Shown in pieces: positions 1 to 8,566 of a DNA stretch of 64,000 bases. A program made the translations under genes and the position numbers. A model generated the notes under the pieces. That model made no database searches. It saw only the letters and a list, made by a program, of their open reading frames with translations, and was not told the DNA's origin. The DNA lies in the NCBI GenBank assembly GCA_027003075.1, contig JALWYV010000005.1, forward strand, positions 1 through 64,000, read 5' to 3'. This DNA is from Caldifarciminota bacterium. GTDB taxonomy: Bacteria > Hydrothermota > Hydrothermia > LBFQ01. Positions within the stretch are counted from its first letter, which is position 1; each line of letters begins with the position of its first letter.

Positions 1-1212
1 CCCCAACTCCCAGACCTTCTCCACCACCATATTCACCGCCCGCTCCATCTCCCCCTCCTGCCCCGGCTCGTAGAGGACGTTGACGTGGATGTTGCCGTCC
101 CCTGCGTGTCCGAAGCTGGCCAACTTTACCCCGACCTTCCTCTCCACCTCCTCCGTGTGGGCTATGAGGTCGGGTATCCTGCTCCTCGGCACGACCACGT
201 CCTCGTGTCTTATGGCGTATCCGAGGCTCTCAAGGGCCGGAAGGACGCCCCTCCTCGCATCCCACAGTTTCCTCCTCGTACTCTCGTCCTCCGCCGCCAA
301 CATGTCCAACATGCCGTTCCTTTCGGCTATCCCGTAGGTCATCTCCACCTGAGTCTCAAACTCCGGGCCGAAACCGTCGTACTCTATCAGGAGGAAACTT
401 CCCGTGCCTTCCGGGAGGAAAGGGGCTATCTTCTCGCCCACGGCCTCTATACACTTGTGATCCACGAACTCAAGGGCGGAGGGAAGCAAACCCCTCCCCA
501 CCATCTCGGAAACCGTCCTGCTCGCCGAAACCTCGTCCGGAAAGGCCGCAAGGAGGGTGAACCTCTTCGGTGGACGGGGCAGGAGCCTCAGGGTTATTTC
601 CGTTATTATGCCAAGCGTCCCTTCGCTTCCGGTAAATAGGGAGGGAAGATCGTACCCCACGACCCACTTCTTCGTCCTCCTGCCCACCCTCATCCTCTCG
701 CCCGTGGCCGTCACGACCTCCAATTCAAGGACGTAGTGTTTGGTCGTCCCGTACTTTAAAGCCCTCGGCCCACCGGCGTTCTCGGCGACGTTCCCCCCTA
801 CGGTGCAGGTCTCAAGGCTGGCCGGGTCCGGGGGATAGAACAGGTTCATCTCCTCCACCGCCCTGTGGAGGTTTCCCGTTATGACTCCCGGTTCAACGAC
901 CACCACCAGATCTTCGGGGTCTATCTCCTTTATGCGGGCCATCCTGTCAAAGACTATCACGGCACCGCCCGGATGTGGTACGGCACCACCGCTAAGGGAC
1001 GTCCCGGATCCCCTCGGCGTTATGGGGATGCGGTACTCTTTAAGCACCTCAACCGCCCTGATAACGTCCTCCGTACTCTCCGGATGGATGACGACTTCGG
1101 GTACGACGGCAGGGGCGTCGGAGGAGTCTTCGGAGTACATGGCCCTGTGGTCGGGGTCGTCCCTCACCTTCCCCTCATCTAAGGCGAGTTTGAGCCTGTC
1201 CTTCCAGTTCAT
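1..1212 (-). CDS. FAD-linked oxidase (GlcD/D-lactate dehydrogenase-like), C-terminus beyond window edge
   Basis: Reverse-strand translation from CAT at 1210-1212: MNWKDRLKLALDEGKVRDDPDHRAMYSEDSSDAPAVVPEVVIHPESTEDVIRAVEVLKEYRIPITPRGSGTSLSGGAVP, a typical FAD_binding_4 PRGSGTSLSGG motif. Confidence 0.88.
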   Translation of the reverse strand, partial: MNWKDRLKLALDEGKVRDDPDHRAMYSEDSSDAPAVVPEVVIHPESTEDVIRAVEVLKEYRIPITPRGSGTSLSGGAVPHPGGAVIVFDRMARIKEIDPEDLVVVVEPGVITGNLHRAVEEMNLFYPPDPASLETCTVGGNVAENAGGPRALKYGTTKHYVLELEVVTATGERMRVGRRTKKWVVGYDLPSLFTGSEGTLGIITEITLRLLPRPPKRFTLLAAFPDEVSASRTVSEMVGRGLLPSALEFVDHKCIEAVGEKIAPFLPEGTGSFLLIEYDGFGPEFETQVEMTYGIAERNGMLDMLAAEDESTRRKLWDARRGVLPALESLGYAIRHEDVVVPRSRIPDLIAHTEEVERKVGVKLASFGHAGDGNIHVNVLYEPGQEGEMERAVNMVVEKVWELG

Positions 1213-1239
1213 GCGTATATTTTGAGGGGGAAAAGCAGC

Positions 1240-2289
1240 CTAACTCAACACCGTGAGGATCTGGGGTACCGTCGCGTCCGTCTTCACGGCCCCCGGATGG
1301 AACTGGGTCCTGCTGGCCTTAAATCCCGCTTTCCTGAGGAGTTTCACGACGCGGGAGGGCGAGGGCGTCCTGCCGAACCGGAAGGAGTCAAGGGGGTAGT
1401 ACATGGGTACGTCTATCTCCTCTATCACCTTTCTCAGGGCCTTTTCTTCTTTCCTCCAGCCGAGAGTCTTCGCCTCGTCCAGCATATTCCGGAGAAAGTC
1501 CCTGTCGTAAAGCGTCCCTGTCCACAGGGGACCGACGACCTCGTTCTCGCCACCGCAGACGCTACACGTACCCTTAGCCCTCACGGATACGGAGTAGGTT
1601 CCGCACTCCCTGCACCTCTGGACGAACCCCACACCTTCGGGACTCCTCCTGTCCATTACCCTCACTAAGAGACGGTAAGCGTACCCCTCGTAGTACACGA
1701 AAACGGGGGAAACGGAGAGGTTCAAGGCGCTGGCAGTATTCCACACCGAGTAAACGAGCGCCCTCGCACCCATTTCGGCGTAGGTTTTCCACGGCCTCAG
1801 GGCCACGCCGTAGAGCCTGACGTCGTCTCCCTTGCGTTTGCCGGAGAGGGTGGCCGTGTCCGTTGACGTGATGTAAGCGTACCCGCCCGGTCTAACGAGG
1901 CTCAGGGCGGTACTGAGAAAGGGGGAAGGGCTTCCAAAGGGGTCCAGGTCCACCCAATCGTACCTGAACCCTTCGCATACGAACCTCTGTCCGTCGGTGA
2001 GGAAGTCGGAGACGGTGATCCTCAACCCATCGGTGGGAAGGTTGTTATCAAGGTAGTTCTGCAGGAGTTCACACAGAAAACCCCTGTGACCCTCGTTCAC
2101 GTGGTGGATCTCCGGCCGTACGTACTTCGCGTACAGGAGGGTTCGGGTTCCCCCTCCGGCGAAGGTCTCAAAGATGGATAGGGGGCGGGCGACGCGGGCG
2201 GCCAGTACCCCCAGCCCCCGCGCCACCTCGGCCTTCGGATTGTAAAAGGCCCTGTTAAAGGAGAAACGTACGCCCTTCTCTACGGGCAA
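1240..2289 (-). CDS. trm1: tRNA (guanine26-N2)-dimethyltransferase Trm1 family
   Basis: ETFAGGGTRTLLYAKY, DLDPFGSPSPFL, TSTDTATLSG and a four-Cys zinc site CRECGTY...CSVCGG; TTG start next to the rpoD stop. Confidence 0.88.
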   Translation of the reverse strand: MPVEKGVRFSFNRAFYNPKAEVARGLGVLAARVARPLSIFETFAGGGTRTLLYAKYVRPEIHHVNEGHRGFLCELLQNYLDNNLPTDGLRITVSDFLTDGQRFVCEGFRYDWVDLDPFGSPSPFLSTALSLVRPGGYAYITSTDTATLSGKRKGDDVRLYGVALRPWKTYAEMGARALVYSVWNTASALNLSVSPVFVYYEGYAYRLLVRVMDRRSPEGVGFVQRCRECGTYSVSVRAKGTCSVCGGENEVVGPLWTGTLYDRDFLRNMLDEAKTLGWRKEEKALRKVIEEIDVPMYYPLDSFRFGRTPSPSRVVKLLRKAGFKASRTQFHPGAVKTDATVPQILTVLS

Positions 2290-2292
2290 ACG

Positions 2293-3993
2293 TTAAAGTT
2301 CCTCCATATCCCTGAACCGGCCCAGCTTGTGGATACGGATGGGGTTCTTCAGCTTCTCTATGGCCGATATCTCCAGCTGGCGTACCCTCTCACGGGTAAG
2401 ACCCAGCTCCCTTCCGGTCTCCTCAAGGGTACGGGGCTTCTTCCCGTCAAGGCCGTACCTCAGCTCTATCACCTTCCTCTCCCTTGGCGTGAGCATGGAT
2501 AGGGCCTCCTCAAGCTTCTCCCTGAGGGTCATGAGCTTGATCTCTTCCTCCGCCGGGAGCTTGCGGGTGTCGGAGAGAATCTCACCGAAGGAGGCGTCCT
2601 CGTCCTTACCTATGGGCTTGTCCATGCTTATCGGCTCCTTAGCCACGCTTATCGCTCTCTCCACCTTCTCTATGGGCATCTCAAGGTACTCGGCTATCTC
2701 CTCTATGGACGGTTCACGTCCCTTCTCCTGAAGCAGTGCCTTCTGGGCCTTGTTTATCTTGGTTATGGTCTCTATCATGTGGATAGGGATACGGATGGTA
2801 CGGGAGTGATCTGCTACGGCCCTCGTTATGGCCTGCCTTATCCACCACGTGGCGTACGTGGAGAACTTGAACCCCCTCTTCCAGTCGTACTTGTCTATGG
2901 CCTTCAGAAGTCCAAGGTTACCCTCCTGTATGAGGTCCCCGAAGTCAAGACCCCGGTTCATGTACCTCTTGGCCTCGCTTATCACGAGCCTGACGTTCCC
3001 CTCGGCCAGCTTCTCTCTGGCCCACTGGTACTTACGGTATATCTTAACCAGCTTTTCGGCCGTCTTCTTCGCCGTTTCGTAGGACTCTCCGAGTTCGGCC
3101 TCCATCTTGCGGATACGTTCCCTTATGCTCTCCTCAAGTGCCCTGTACTCGTCAACGAAACTCTGCGCCCCTATCTCTTCAAACATCTTCCTCTCGTTCT
3201 GGATCCTCTCCAGCTCCTCGTAGAGGCGACCGAGCTGCTGGACCTTCTTGTAGTAGTCCTTGTAGATCTCAACTATCCGGGTGAATATGGGACCCATGTC
3301 AAGGATCTTGTTGACTATCTCCTTGAAGGCGATCTCCGCTTCCCTCAACTCCTTCTCGTCAAGTTCGTCCCTCTCAAGGAAGTATTTACGGGCCAGAGGC
3401 CAGCGGGCCATGAGGTACTCTATACCACGGGAGAGACGCTTACGCTCCCTCTGGTTCTTTACACGGTTGGTCCAGTAGCCGGGATCCACCTGGAAGATCT
3501 CCTCGGCCTGCATCAGGCCCTTCTGGGCCAGCTGGACGAGGTACATGAAACGGGATAGACCGTAAAAGGTGGAGACGAGGGTACGGGTAAGTTCCGTCCT
3601 CGCTTCATCTATGGTTTTTGCCAGCTCCAGCTCCTCCTGTCTGGAGAGGAGCCTCATCTCCGCCACCTGCTTCAGATATATACGGACGGGGTCGTCCTTG
3701 TACTCGGAGGCGAGACGATCCTCCTCCGCCTGCAGGATGCTGTCTATATCCTGCTTGCGCTTGCTCTTCTTCCGGCGCGTGGAGTGTTCCGTCAGGTCCT
3801 TATCAAACTCCACCCCCTTCTCCATAAGGGCTATGACTATCTGCTCAAGGAGGGTGTCACTCTGAACGTACTCGGCCGGCAGCTTCTTGAGGAGCTCGTC
3901 AAAGGTGTAAGCCCCCTTCTTCGCCTTAGCCTCCTGGACTATCTCGTCCAGGATCGCCTGTATATCCTTCTTACGCTCCTTTACTCCCTTCAT
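2293..3993 (-). CDS. rpoD: RNA polymerase sigma factor RpoD (sigma-70)
   Basis: DLIQEGNLGLLKAIDKYDWKRGFKFSTYATWWIRQAITRA; TPRERKVIELRYGLDG...TLEETGRELGLTRERVRQLE. Confidence 0.98.
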   Translation of the reverse strand: MKGVKERKKDIQAILDEIVQEAKAKKGAYTFDELLKKLPAEYVQSDTLLEQIVIALMEKGVEFDKDLTEHSTRRKKSKRKQDIDSILQAEEDRLASEYKDDPVRIYLKQVAEMRLLSRQEELELAKTIDEARTELTRTLVSTFYGLSRFMYLVQLAQKGLMQAEEIFQVDPGYWTNRVKNQRERKRLSRGIEYLMARWPLARKYFLERDELDEKELREAEIAFKEIVNKILDMGPIFTRIVEIYKDYYKKVQQLGRLYEELERIQNERKMFEEIGAQSFVDEYRALEESIRERIRKMEAELGESYETAKKTAEKLVKIYRKYQWAREKLAEGNVRLVISEAKRYMNRGLDFGDLIQEGNLGLLKAIDKYDWKRGFKFSTYATWWIRQAITRAVADHSRTIRIPIHMIETITKINKAQKALLQEKGREPSIEEIAEYLEMPIEKVERAISVAKEPISMDKPIGKDEDASFGEILSDTRKLPAEEEIKLMTLREKLEEALSMLTPRERKVIELRYGLDGKKPRTLEETGRELGLTRERVRQLEISAIEKLKNPIRIHKLGRFRDMEEL

Positions 3994-5567
3994 TCAGCCT
4001 TTACCTCCGTTTCTTTTATGCGATGGGCCCTCCGACGGAATAGCCGTATGAGGGCCTCCTCATCTCCCGCCAGAGCGGTTTCTCTCAACTTCAGGTCGTC
4101 CAGCTCCTCCATAAGTCGGGAAAGAGCCTCCCTCACCTTCTCCCTCGGGAGGATTTCCCCGTGAACGACCGCCGCCTCTTCGGGCTTAAGTTTCTCGTAA
4201 AATTCGCCAAAAGGTACGCCCTCCTTCAGGGCCATGTACATCCTGTGCGTGAGGTTCGTGCGCTCGCTCAACCTCTCAAGTATCTCAAGCACCTCCTCCG
4301 TAAAACCGTAGTAGTACCCCAGTATCAGGAAGCGGTCCACAACCCGGATACTTCCGGGCTTTCTTGCCGTTATCCTCGGTGCATCCGATACGCTTATCCT
4401 GTACCCTGCCCAGCGGCTCACCTTCTCGGCGTAGAACTCGTATATGCTCCTCTCCGACCCGTAAAACGCCCTGAGGAGGGGCATAACGGCCTTAAGGCGG
4501 TTCCTTATCGCGAGAGGGTCGGAGGGTTTCTCACCGAGTACGTAGTCCACTATGTCCACCGGTTCGGGCAGTTTCTCCCCCTTCAGAAGGAAGGAGGCCG
4601 GGTCCTCCCCCTCCGGCAGGACGACCACCTGCGGTATTATACCGGCCGACGCCAGTATGACCGCCATCTTCAGGGCTGCCCTTGCGCCAGCCTCGTCGCT
4701 ATCCGGCACTATGAAGACCTTGGGGGCGAACCTGTAGAGTAGACGAGCATGCTCTTGTGTGAAGGACGTGCCCAGCGGAGCAACGGCGGTGTCGTACCCG
4801 TACTGGTGCATTATTATCACGTCAAAGTAACCCTCAACTATGTAGAAATGTCCCTTCTCCCTCGCTTTATGCTTCGCCCTGTTGAGGCCGTACAGGATGG
4901 AAGACTTCTTAAACACTATCGTGTCCCTGCCGTTCAGATACTTGGGGTTCCGTCCGTCAAGGGACCTCCCGCCGAAAGACACCACCCTGCCGGCCATATC
5001 GTAAATGGGAAACACCACTCTGCCGGCCATCATATCCCGCAGGTCACCGTTCCTGTTGTAGGCGACACCGCTCTCCAGAATGTCACGCGTGCTGAAACCC
5101 TCCTTTATGAGGAACCTTATCAGGGAGTGGGGATCGGGAGAGTATCCCAGTTCCCACGAAGCCACGCTCTCCGGTGTCAGACCCCTACCCTTAAGGTATT
5201 CCATCACCTCCCGGCTCCTCAGGAGGTTGGACTTGTAGAACTGCCTTGCTGTGGAGAGTATGCGGTAAAGCGTGTCCCTCCTTCCACCCGTAGGCTTTAC
5301 GTCTATCTCGTCTATCTCAAGGTTGAACATCTCGGCCAGACGTCTTATGGCTTCGGCCCTCGTTATCCCCTCTATCTCGGACAGGAAGGTTATGGCGTTA
5401 CCGGAGGCTCCACACCCGAAGCAATGGTACACTCCCTTTTCCGGATCTACGTAGAAGCTCGGTGTCTTCTCGCGATGGAATGGGCATAGACCCACGTACT
5501 CCCTCCCCGCCTTTTTAAGACGGGTATACCTACCCACCAGCTCAACTATATCTACCCTCTCAAGCAA
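3990..5567 (-). CDS. dnaG: DNA primase DnaG
   Basis: CHC2 zinc finger CPFHREKTPSFYV...YHCFGCGASGNAITF; TOPRIM VEGYFDVI...DSDEAG. Confidence 0.97.
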   Translation of the reverse strand: MLERVDIVELVGRYTRLKKAGREYVGLCPFHREKTPSFYVDPEKGVYHCFGCGASGNAITFLSEIEGITRAEAIRRLAEMFNLEIDEIDVKPTGGRRDTLYRILSTARQFYKSNLLRSREVMEYLKGRGLTPESVASWELGYSPDPHSLIRFLIKEGFSTRDILESGVAYNRNGDLRDMMAGRVVFPIYDMAGRVVSFGGRSLDGRNPKYLNGRDTIVFKKSSILYGLNRAKHKAREKGHFYIVEGYFDVIIMHQYGYDTAVAPLGTSFTQEHARLLYRFAPKVFIVPDSDEAGARAALKMAVILASAGIIPQVVVLPEGEDPASFLLKGEKLPEPVDIVDYVLGEKPSDPLAIRNRLKAVMPLLRAFYGSERSIYEFYAEKVSRWAGYRISVSDAPRITARKPGSIRVVDRFLILGYYYGFTEEVLEILERLSERTNLTHRMYMALKEGVPFGEFYEKLKPEEAAVVHGEILPREKVREALSRLMEELDDLKLRETALAGDEEALIRLFRRRAHRIKETEVKAE

Positions 5568-5614
5568 ACCACAGAATAATGGTAAATTTTACAATTTTGT
5601 CAACTACCGGCAGG

Positions 5615-5640
5615 AAAAAGGGGGGAAATTCCCCCCTTTC
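5615..5640 (-). terminator. Rho-independent terminator of the recA operon
   Basis: Minus strand GGGGGGAATTTCCCCCC followed by TTTTT, just after the stop of the PUR-like gene. Confidence 0.7.
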
Positions 5641-5643
5641 TTT

Positions 5644-5922
5644 TTACTCCTCCCCGAGCCTTTTCTTCATATCCATGAGGACCTCGTTAAACGCGTCCTC
5701 AAACTTGAGGAGGTCCTCCTGAAACACCACCACGCGGGTTCTCTTTACCGACCCATCCTTGAGCCTTCTCTTCTCGGATATGGCCATGTAAAGGTCGCCC
5801 TTGCGGTTCTTCTTGATATCTATGAAGTAGACCCGCTTTCCCGCCTTCACCCTCCGGGTAAAGAGGGAGTCGTCCATGTGCTCATCGCCCTGGAACTCAT
5901 GCTCCATCATGTTTTCCATCAT
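5644..5922 (-). CDS. PUR-alpha/DUF3276-like nucleic-acid-binding protein
   Basis: [44 protein letters not shown] resembles bacterial PUR/DUF3276; overlaps recA by 4 nt. Confidence 0.7.
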   Translation of the reverse strand: MMENMMEHEFQGDEHMDDSLFTRRVKAGKRVYFIDIKKNRKGDLYMAISEKRRLKDGSVKRTRVVVFQEDLLKFEDAFNEVLMDMKKRLGEE

Positions 5923-6980
5923 CTTTCCCCTCCTTCTTCCTTGTTTTGGTTTTCTTCCTTCTTAAGACCGAGAACCTCCAGGACTCTACCCTCTATCTCA
6001 CGGTACAGGTCCGGGTTCTCCCGAAGGGTCTCAAGGGACCTCTCCCGTCCCTGACCCAGCTGGTTACCCTCGTAGGAGTACCATGAACCGGACTTCTTTA
6101 TTATCCCGTGGGATACGGCCAGATCAAACACCTCACCCACGCGGTCCACACCCTTCCCGTATATCAGGGGTACCACCGCTTCTCTGTAGGGAGGTGCCAC
6201 CTTGTTCTTCACCACCTTGACCTTGAGCATGTGGCCTATGGGGTTGTTGTTCTTATCCCTGAGGGTCTCTCCCCGCCTGACTTCCAGCCTTACCGAAGAG
6301 AAGAACTTCAGCGCCCTTCCACCGGGCGTGGTCTCAGGGTTTCCGAACATTATACCTATCTTCTCGCGGACCTGGTTTATGAATATGACCACGGCGTTGG
6401 TTTTGGATACGTCGGCGGAGAGCATACGAAGGGCCTTTGACATGAGTCGGGCCTGAAGGCCCATCTGCTGATCCTCTATGGTGCCTTCAATCTCCGCTTT
6501 GGGTACGAGCGCAGCCACGGAGTCTATGACGACGATATCCACCGCCCCGGTCCTTATGAACTGGGAGGCTATGTCCAGCGCCTGTTCACCGTAGTCGGGC
6601 TGGCTTACCAGAAAGTTCTCCCTCGTGTTTATACCGAGAGATTGGGCGTAGGCTTCACTGAAGGCGTGTTCGGCGTCTATAAAGAGGGCCGTACCACCGA
6701 GTTTCTGGGCCTCTGCTATGGCCATCAAGGCGAGGGTGGTCTTACCTGAAGATTCCGCACCGTATATCTCTACGATCCTGCCCCGGGGATAACCTCCGAC
6801 CCCTATGGCGGCGTCAAGGGCAAGGGAACCGCTGGGGATAGCCTCAATCTTGAGGGTTGATTCCCCATCAAGTTTCATTACGGCACCGGGGCCGTAGGCC
6901 TTCTGAACCCTTTTGAGGGTTTCCTCAAGGAGCTTCCTTTTAACGTCCTCCACACTCCCCGACTCTTTCCTTTTTGCCAT
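5919..6980 (-). CDS. recA: Recombinase RecA
   Basis: [44 protein letters not shown]-like; ATG (MAKRKES) at 6980 preceded by AGGAGG. Confidence 0.98.
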   Translation of the reverse strand: MAKRKESGSVEDVKRKLLEETLKRVQKAYGPGAVMKLDGESTLKIEAIPSGSLALDAAIGVGGYPRGRIVEIYGAESSGKTTLALMAIAEAQKLGGTALFIDAEHAFSEAYAQSLGINTRENFLVSQPDYGEQALDIASQFIRTGAVDIVVIDSVAALVPKAEIEGTIEDQQMGLQARLMSKALRMLSADVSKTNAVVIFINQVREKIGIMFGNPETTPGGRALKFFSSVRLEVRRGETLRDKNNNPIGHMLKVKVVKNKVAPPYREAVVPLIYGKGVDRVGEVFDLAVSHGIIKKSGSWYSYEGNQLGQGRERSLETLRENPDLYREIEGRVLEVLGLKKEENQNKEEGGER

Positions 6981-7043
6981 CAACACCTCCTACCTTTCAA
7001 GACGGGTATTTTAAGGGGGAGATGCCGTTTTTGTGAGTTATCC

Positions 7044-8507
7044 CTATTCCCCATTACCGGCCTTCATATCCTTTACCCTGCTCTCCACCTCCCTCAACCT
7101 CCGCAGGACCTTCTCCTTGCCGAGGGCCTCAAGGAGGAGGAAGAGGCTGGGGCCAACGGCCATGCCGGAGACGGCGACCCTGCTGCCATGGATAAGGAGG
7201 GCATGCTTCACCCCCAGTTCGTCGGCGTACGCCCGTAATACCTCCTCAATCTTCTCCTCCTTCCACTCCTCCAAGGCCTCCAACCTGTCCGCCAGACCCT
7301 TCAGGTAGGTGAAGATGTTGGGGTCCTTCAGGCGCTTTTTAACTGCCTTCGGGTCGTAGGGGTAGTCCTCCCTATAGACGAAAACCCCGTACTCAAAGAA
7401 GTCCTTCAGAGTCTTTACCCTCTCCTTGAAGAGCCTGACCAGAACGGGTAGATGCTCGTCAGATACGGGATAACCCTGCCCCTTCCCCTTCAGGTACTCG
7501 TTGTACTCCCTGAGCCGTCGGATAAGTTCCTCGTCCGGAAGGGCGCGGATGTACTCGGAGTTCATCCAGTAGAGCTTGTTGTGGTCAAAGACGGCGGCGG
7601 ACTTGTTAACGTCCTTTATGTCAAAGAGCCTTATGGCCTCCTCCCTGCTTATTATCTCCCTGTTCCCTCCGGGGGACCATCCGAGGAGAAGGAGGTAGTT
7701 GAAGAGGGCCTCCGGCAGCACCCCCTGAAGTCTGAACTCCTCAAGGGAGGTTGAGCCGTGCCTTTTGGAAAGTTTCTGGCGGTCGGGTCCCAGTATCATC
7801 GGTAGATGGGCGAACTCCGGTATCTCCCAGTCCATCGCCCGGTATATGAGGATCTGCTTCGGGGTGTTGGGGATGTGGTCGTCCCCTCTTATAACGTGGG
7901 TGACCCCCATATCGTGGTCGTCCACCACCACCGCGAAGTTGTACGTGGGGAAACCGTCGGACCTGACGATTATGAAGTCACCGCCGAGGTCGTTGGTGTT
8001 GTAGGTTATGTCCCCATGCACGAGGTCGTGGAAGGTTACGTCAAGGTTATCGGGGACGTGGAACCTTATGGACGGCTTGCGTCCCTCCTCCTCGTACTTC
8101 CTCCTCTGCTCCTCCGTAAGGTGCAGGCATTTGCGGGAGTACCTGTAGGGGATACCCTTCCTTCTGGCCTCCTCCCTCTCGGCTTCCAGCTCCTCCGGCG
8201 TACAGTAGCACTTGTAGGCCTTCCCCCTCCTTATGAGCTCTTCGGCCACCTCCCGGTACCTCTGGAGCCTCTCGCTCTGGAAGACCACGTCCTCGTCCCA
8301 ATCAAGGCCGAGCCACTTCAGACCCTCAAGGATGGCGTCCACCCACTCCGGTTTGTACCTCTGCCTGTCGGTGTCCTCTATCCGCAGGAGGAACTTCCCA
8401 CCGGTGTGGCGGGAGTAGAGGTAGTTAAAGATGGCCGTTCTGGCCCCGCCCACGTGGAGGTACCCTGTCGGTGAGGGGGCGAATCTCGTCCTTACCGTCC
8501 TGTCCAT
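7044..8507 (-). CDS. gltX: Glutamyl-tRNA synthetase
   Basis: RFAPSPTGYLHVGGARTAIFNYLYSR, KLSKRHG; TACAAT 7 nt upstream of ATG. Confidence 0.98.
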   Translation of the reverse strand: MDRTVRTRFAPSPTGYLHVGGARTAIFNYLYSRHTGGKFLLRIEDTDRQRYKPEWVDAILEGLKWLGLDWDEDVVFQSERLQRYREVAEELIRRGKAYKCYCTPEELEAEREEARRKGIPYRYSRKCLHLTEEQRRKYEEEGRKPSIRFHVPDNLDVTFHDLVHGDITYNTNDLGGDFIIVRSDGFPTYNFAVVVDDHDMGVTHVIRGDDHIPNTPKQILIYRAMDWEIPEFAHLPMILGPDRQKLSKRHGSTSLEEFRLQGVLPEALFNYLLLLGWSPGGNREIISREEAIRLFDIKDVNKSAAVFDHNKLYWMNSEYIRALPDEELIRRLREYNEYLKGKGQGYPVSDEHLPVLVRLFKERVKTLKDFFEYGVFVYREDYPYDPKAVKKRLKDPNIFTYLKGLADRLEALEEWKEEKIEEVLRAYADELGVKHALLIHGSRVAVSGMAVGPSLFLLLEALGKEKVLRRLREVESRVKDMKAGNGE

Positions 8508-8566
8508 GGTGGGAATTGTAAGCGGGAGGGGAGGGTTTTGCCCACTATTGCTTCGGATTCAGTGAT

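Noticed and set aside
2779-3558. Long + strand ORF of 259 aa (and similar antisense ORFs at 4749-5489, 7806-8474, 22762-24051, 24558-25520, 25593-26279, 26454-27356)
   Set aside because: Each lies antisense to a confidently identified gene (rpoD, dnaG, gltX, citrate synthase, OmpA) and has no recognisable motif; GC-rich codon bias explains the open frames.
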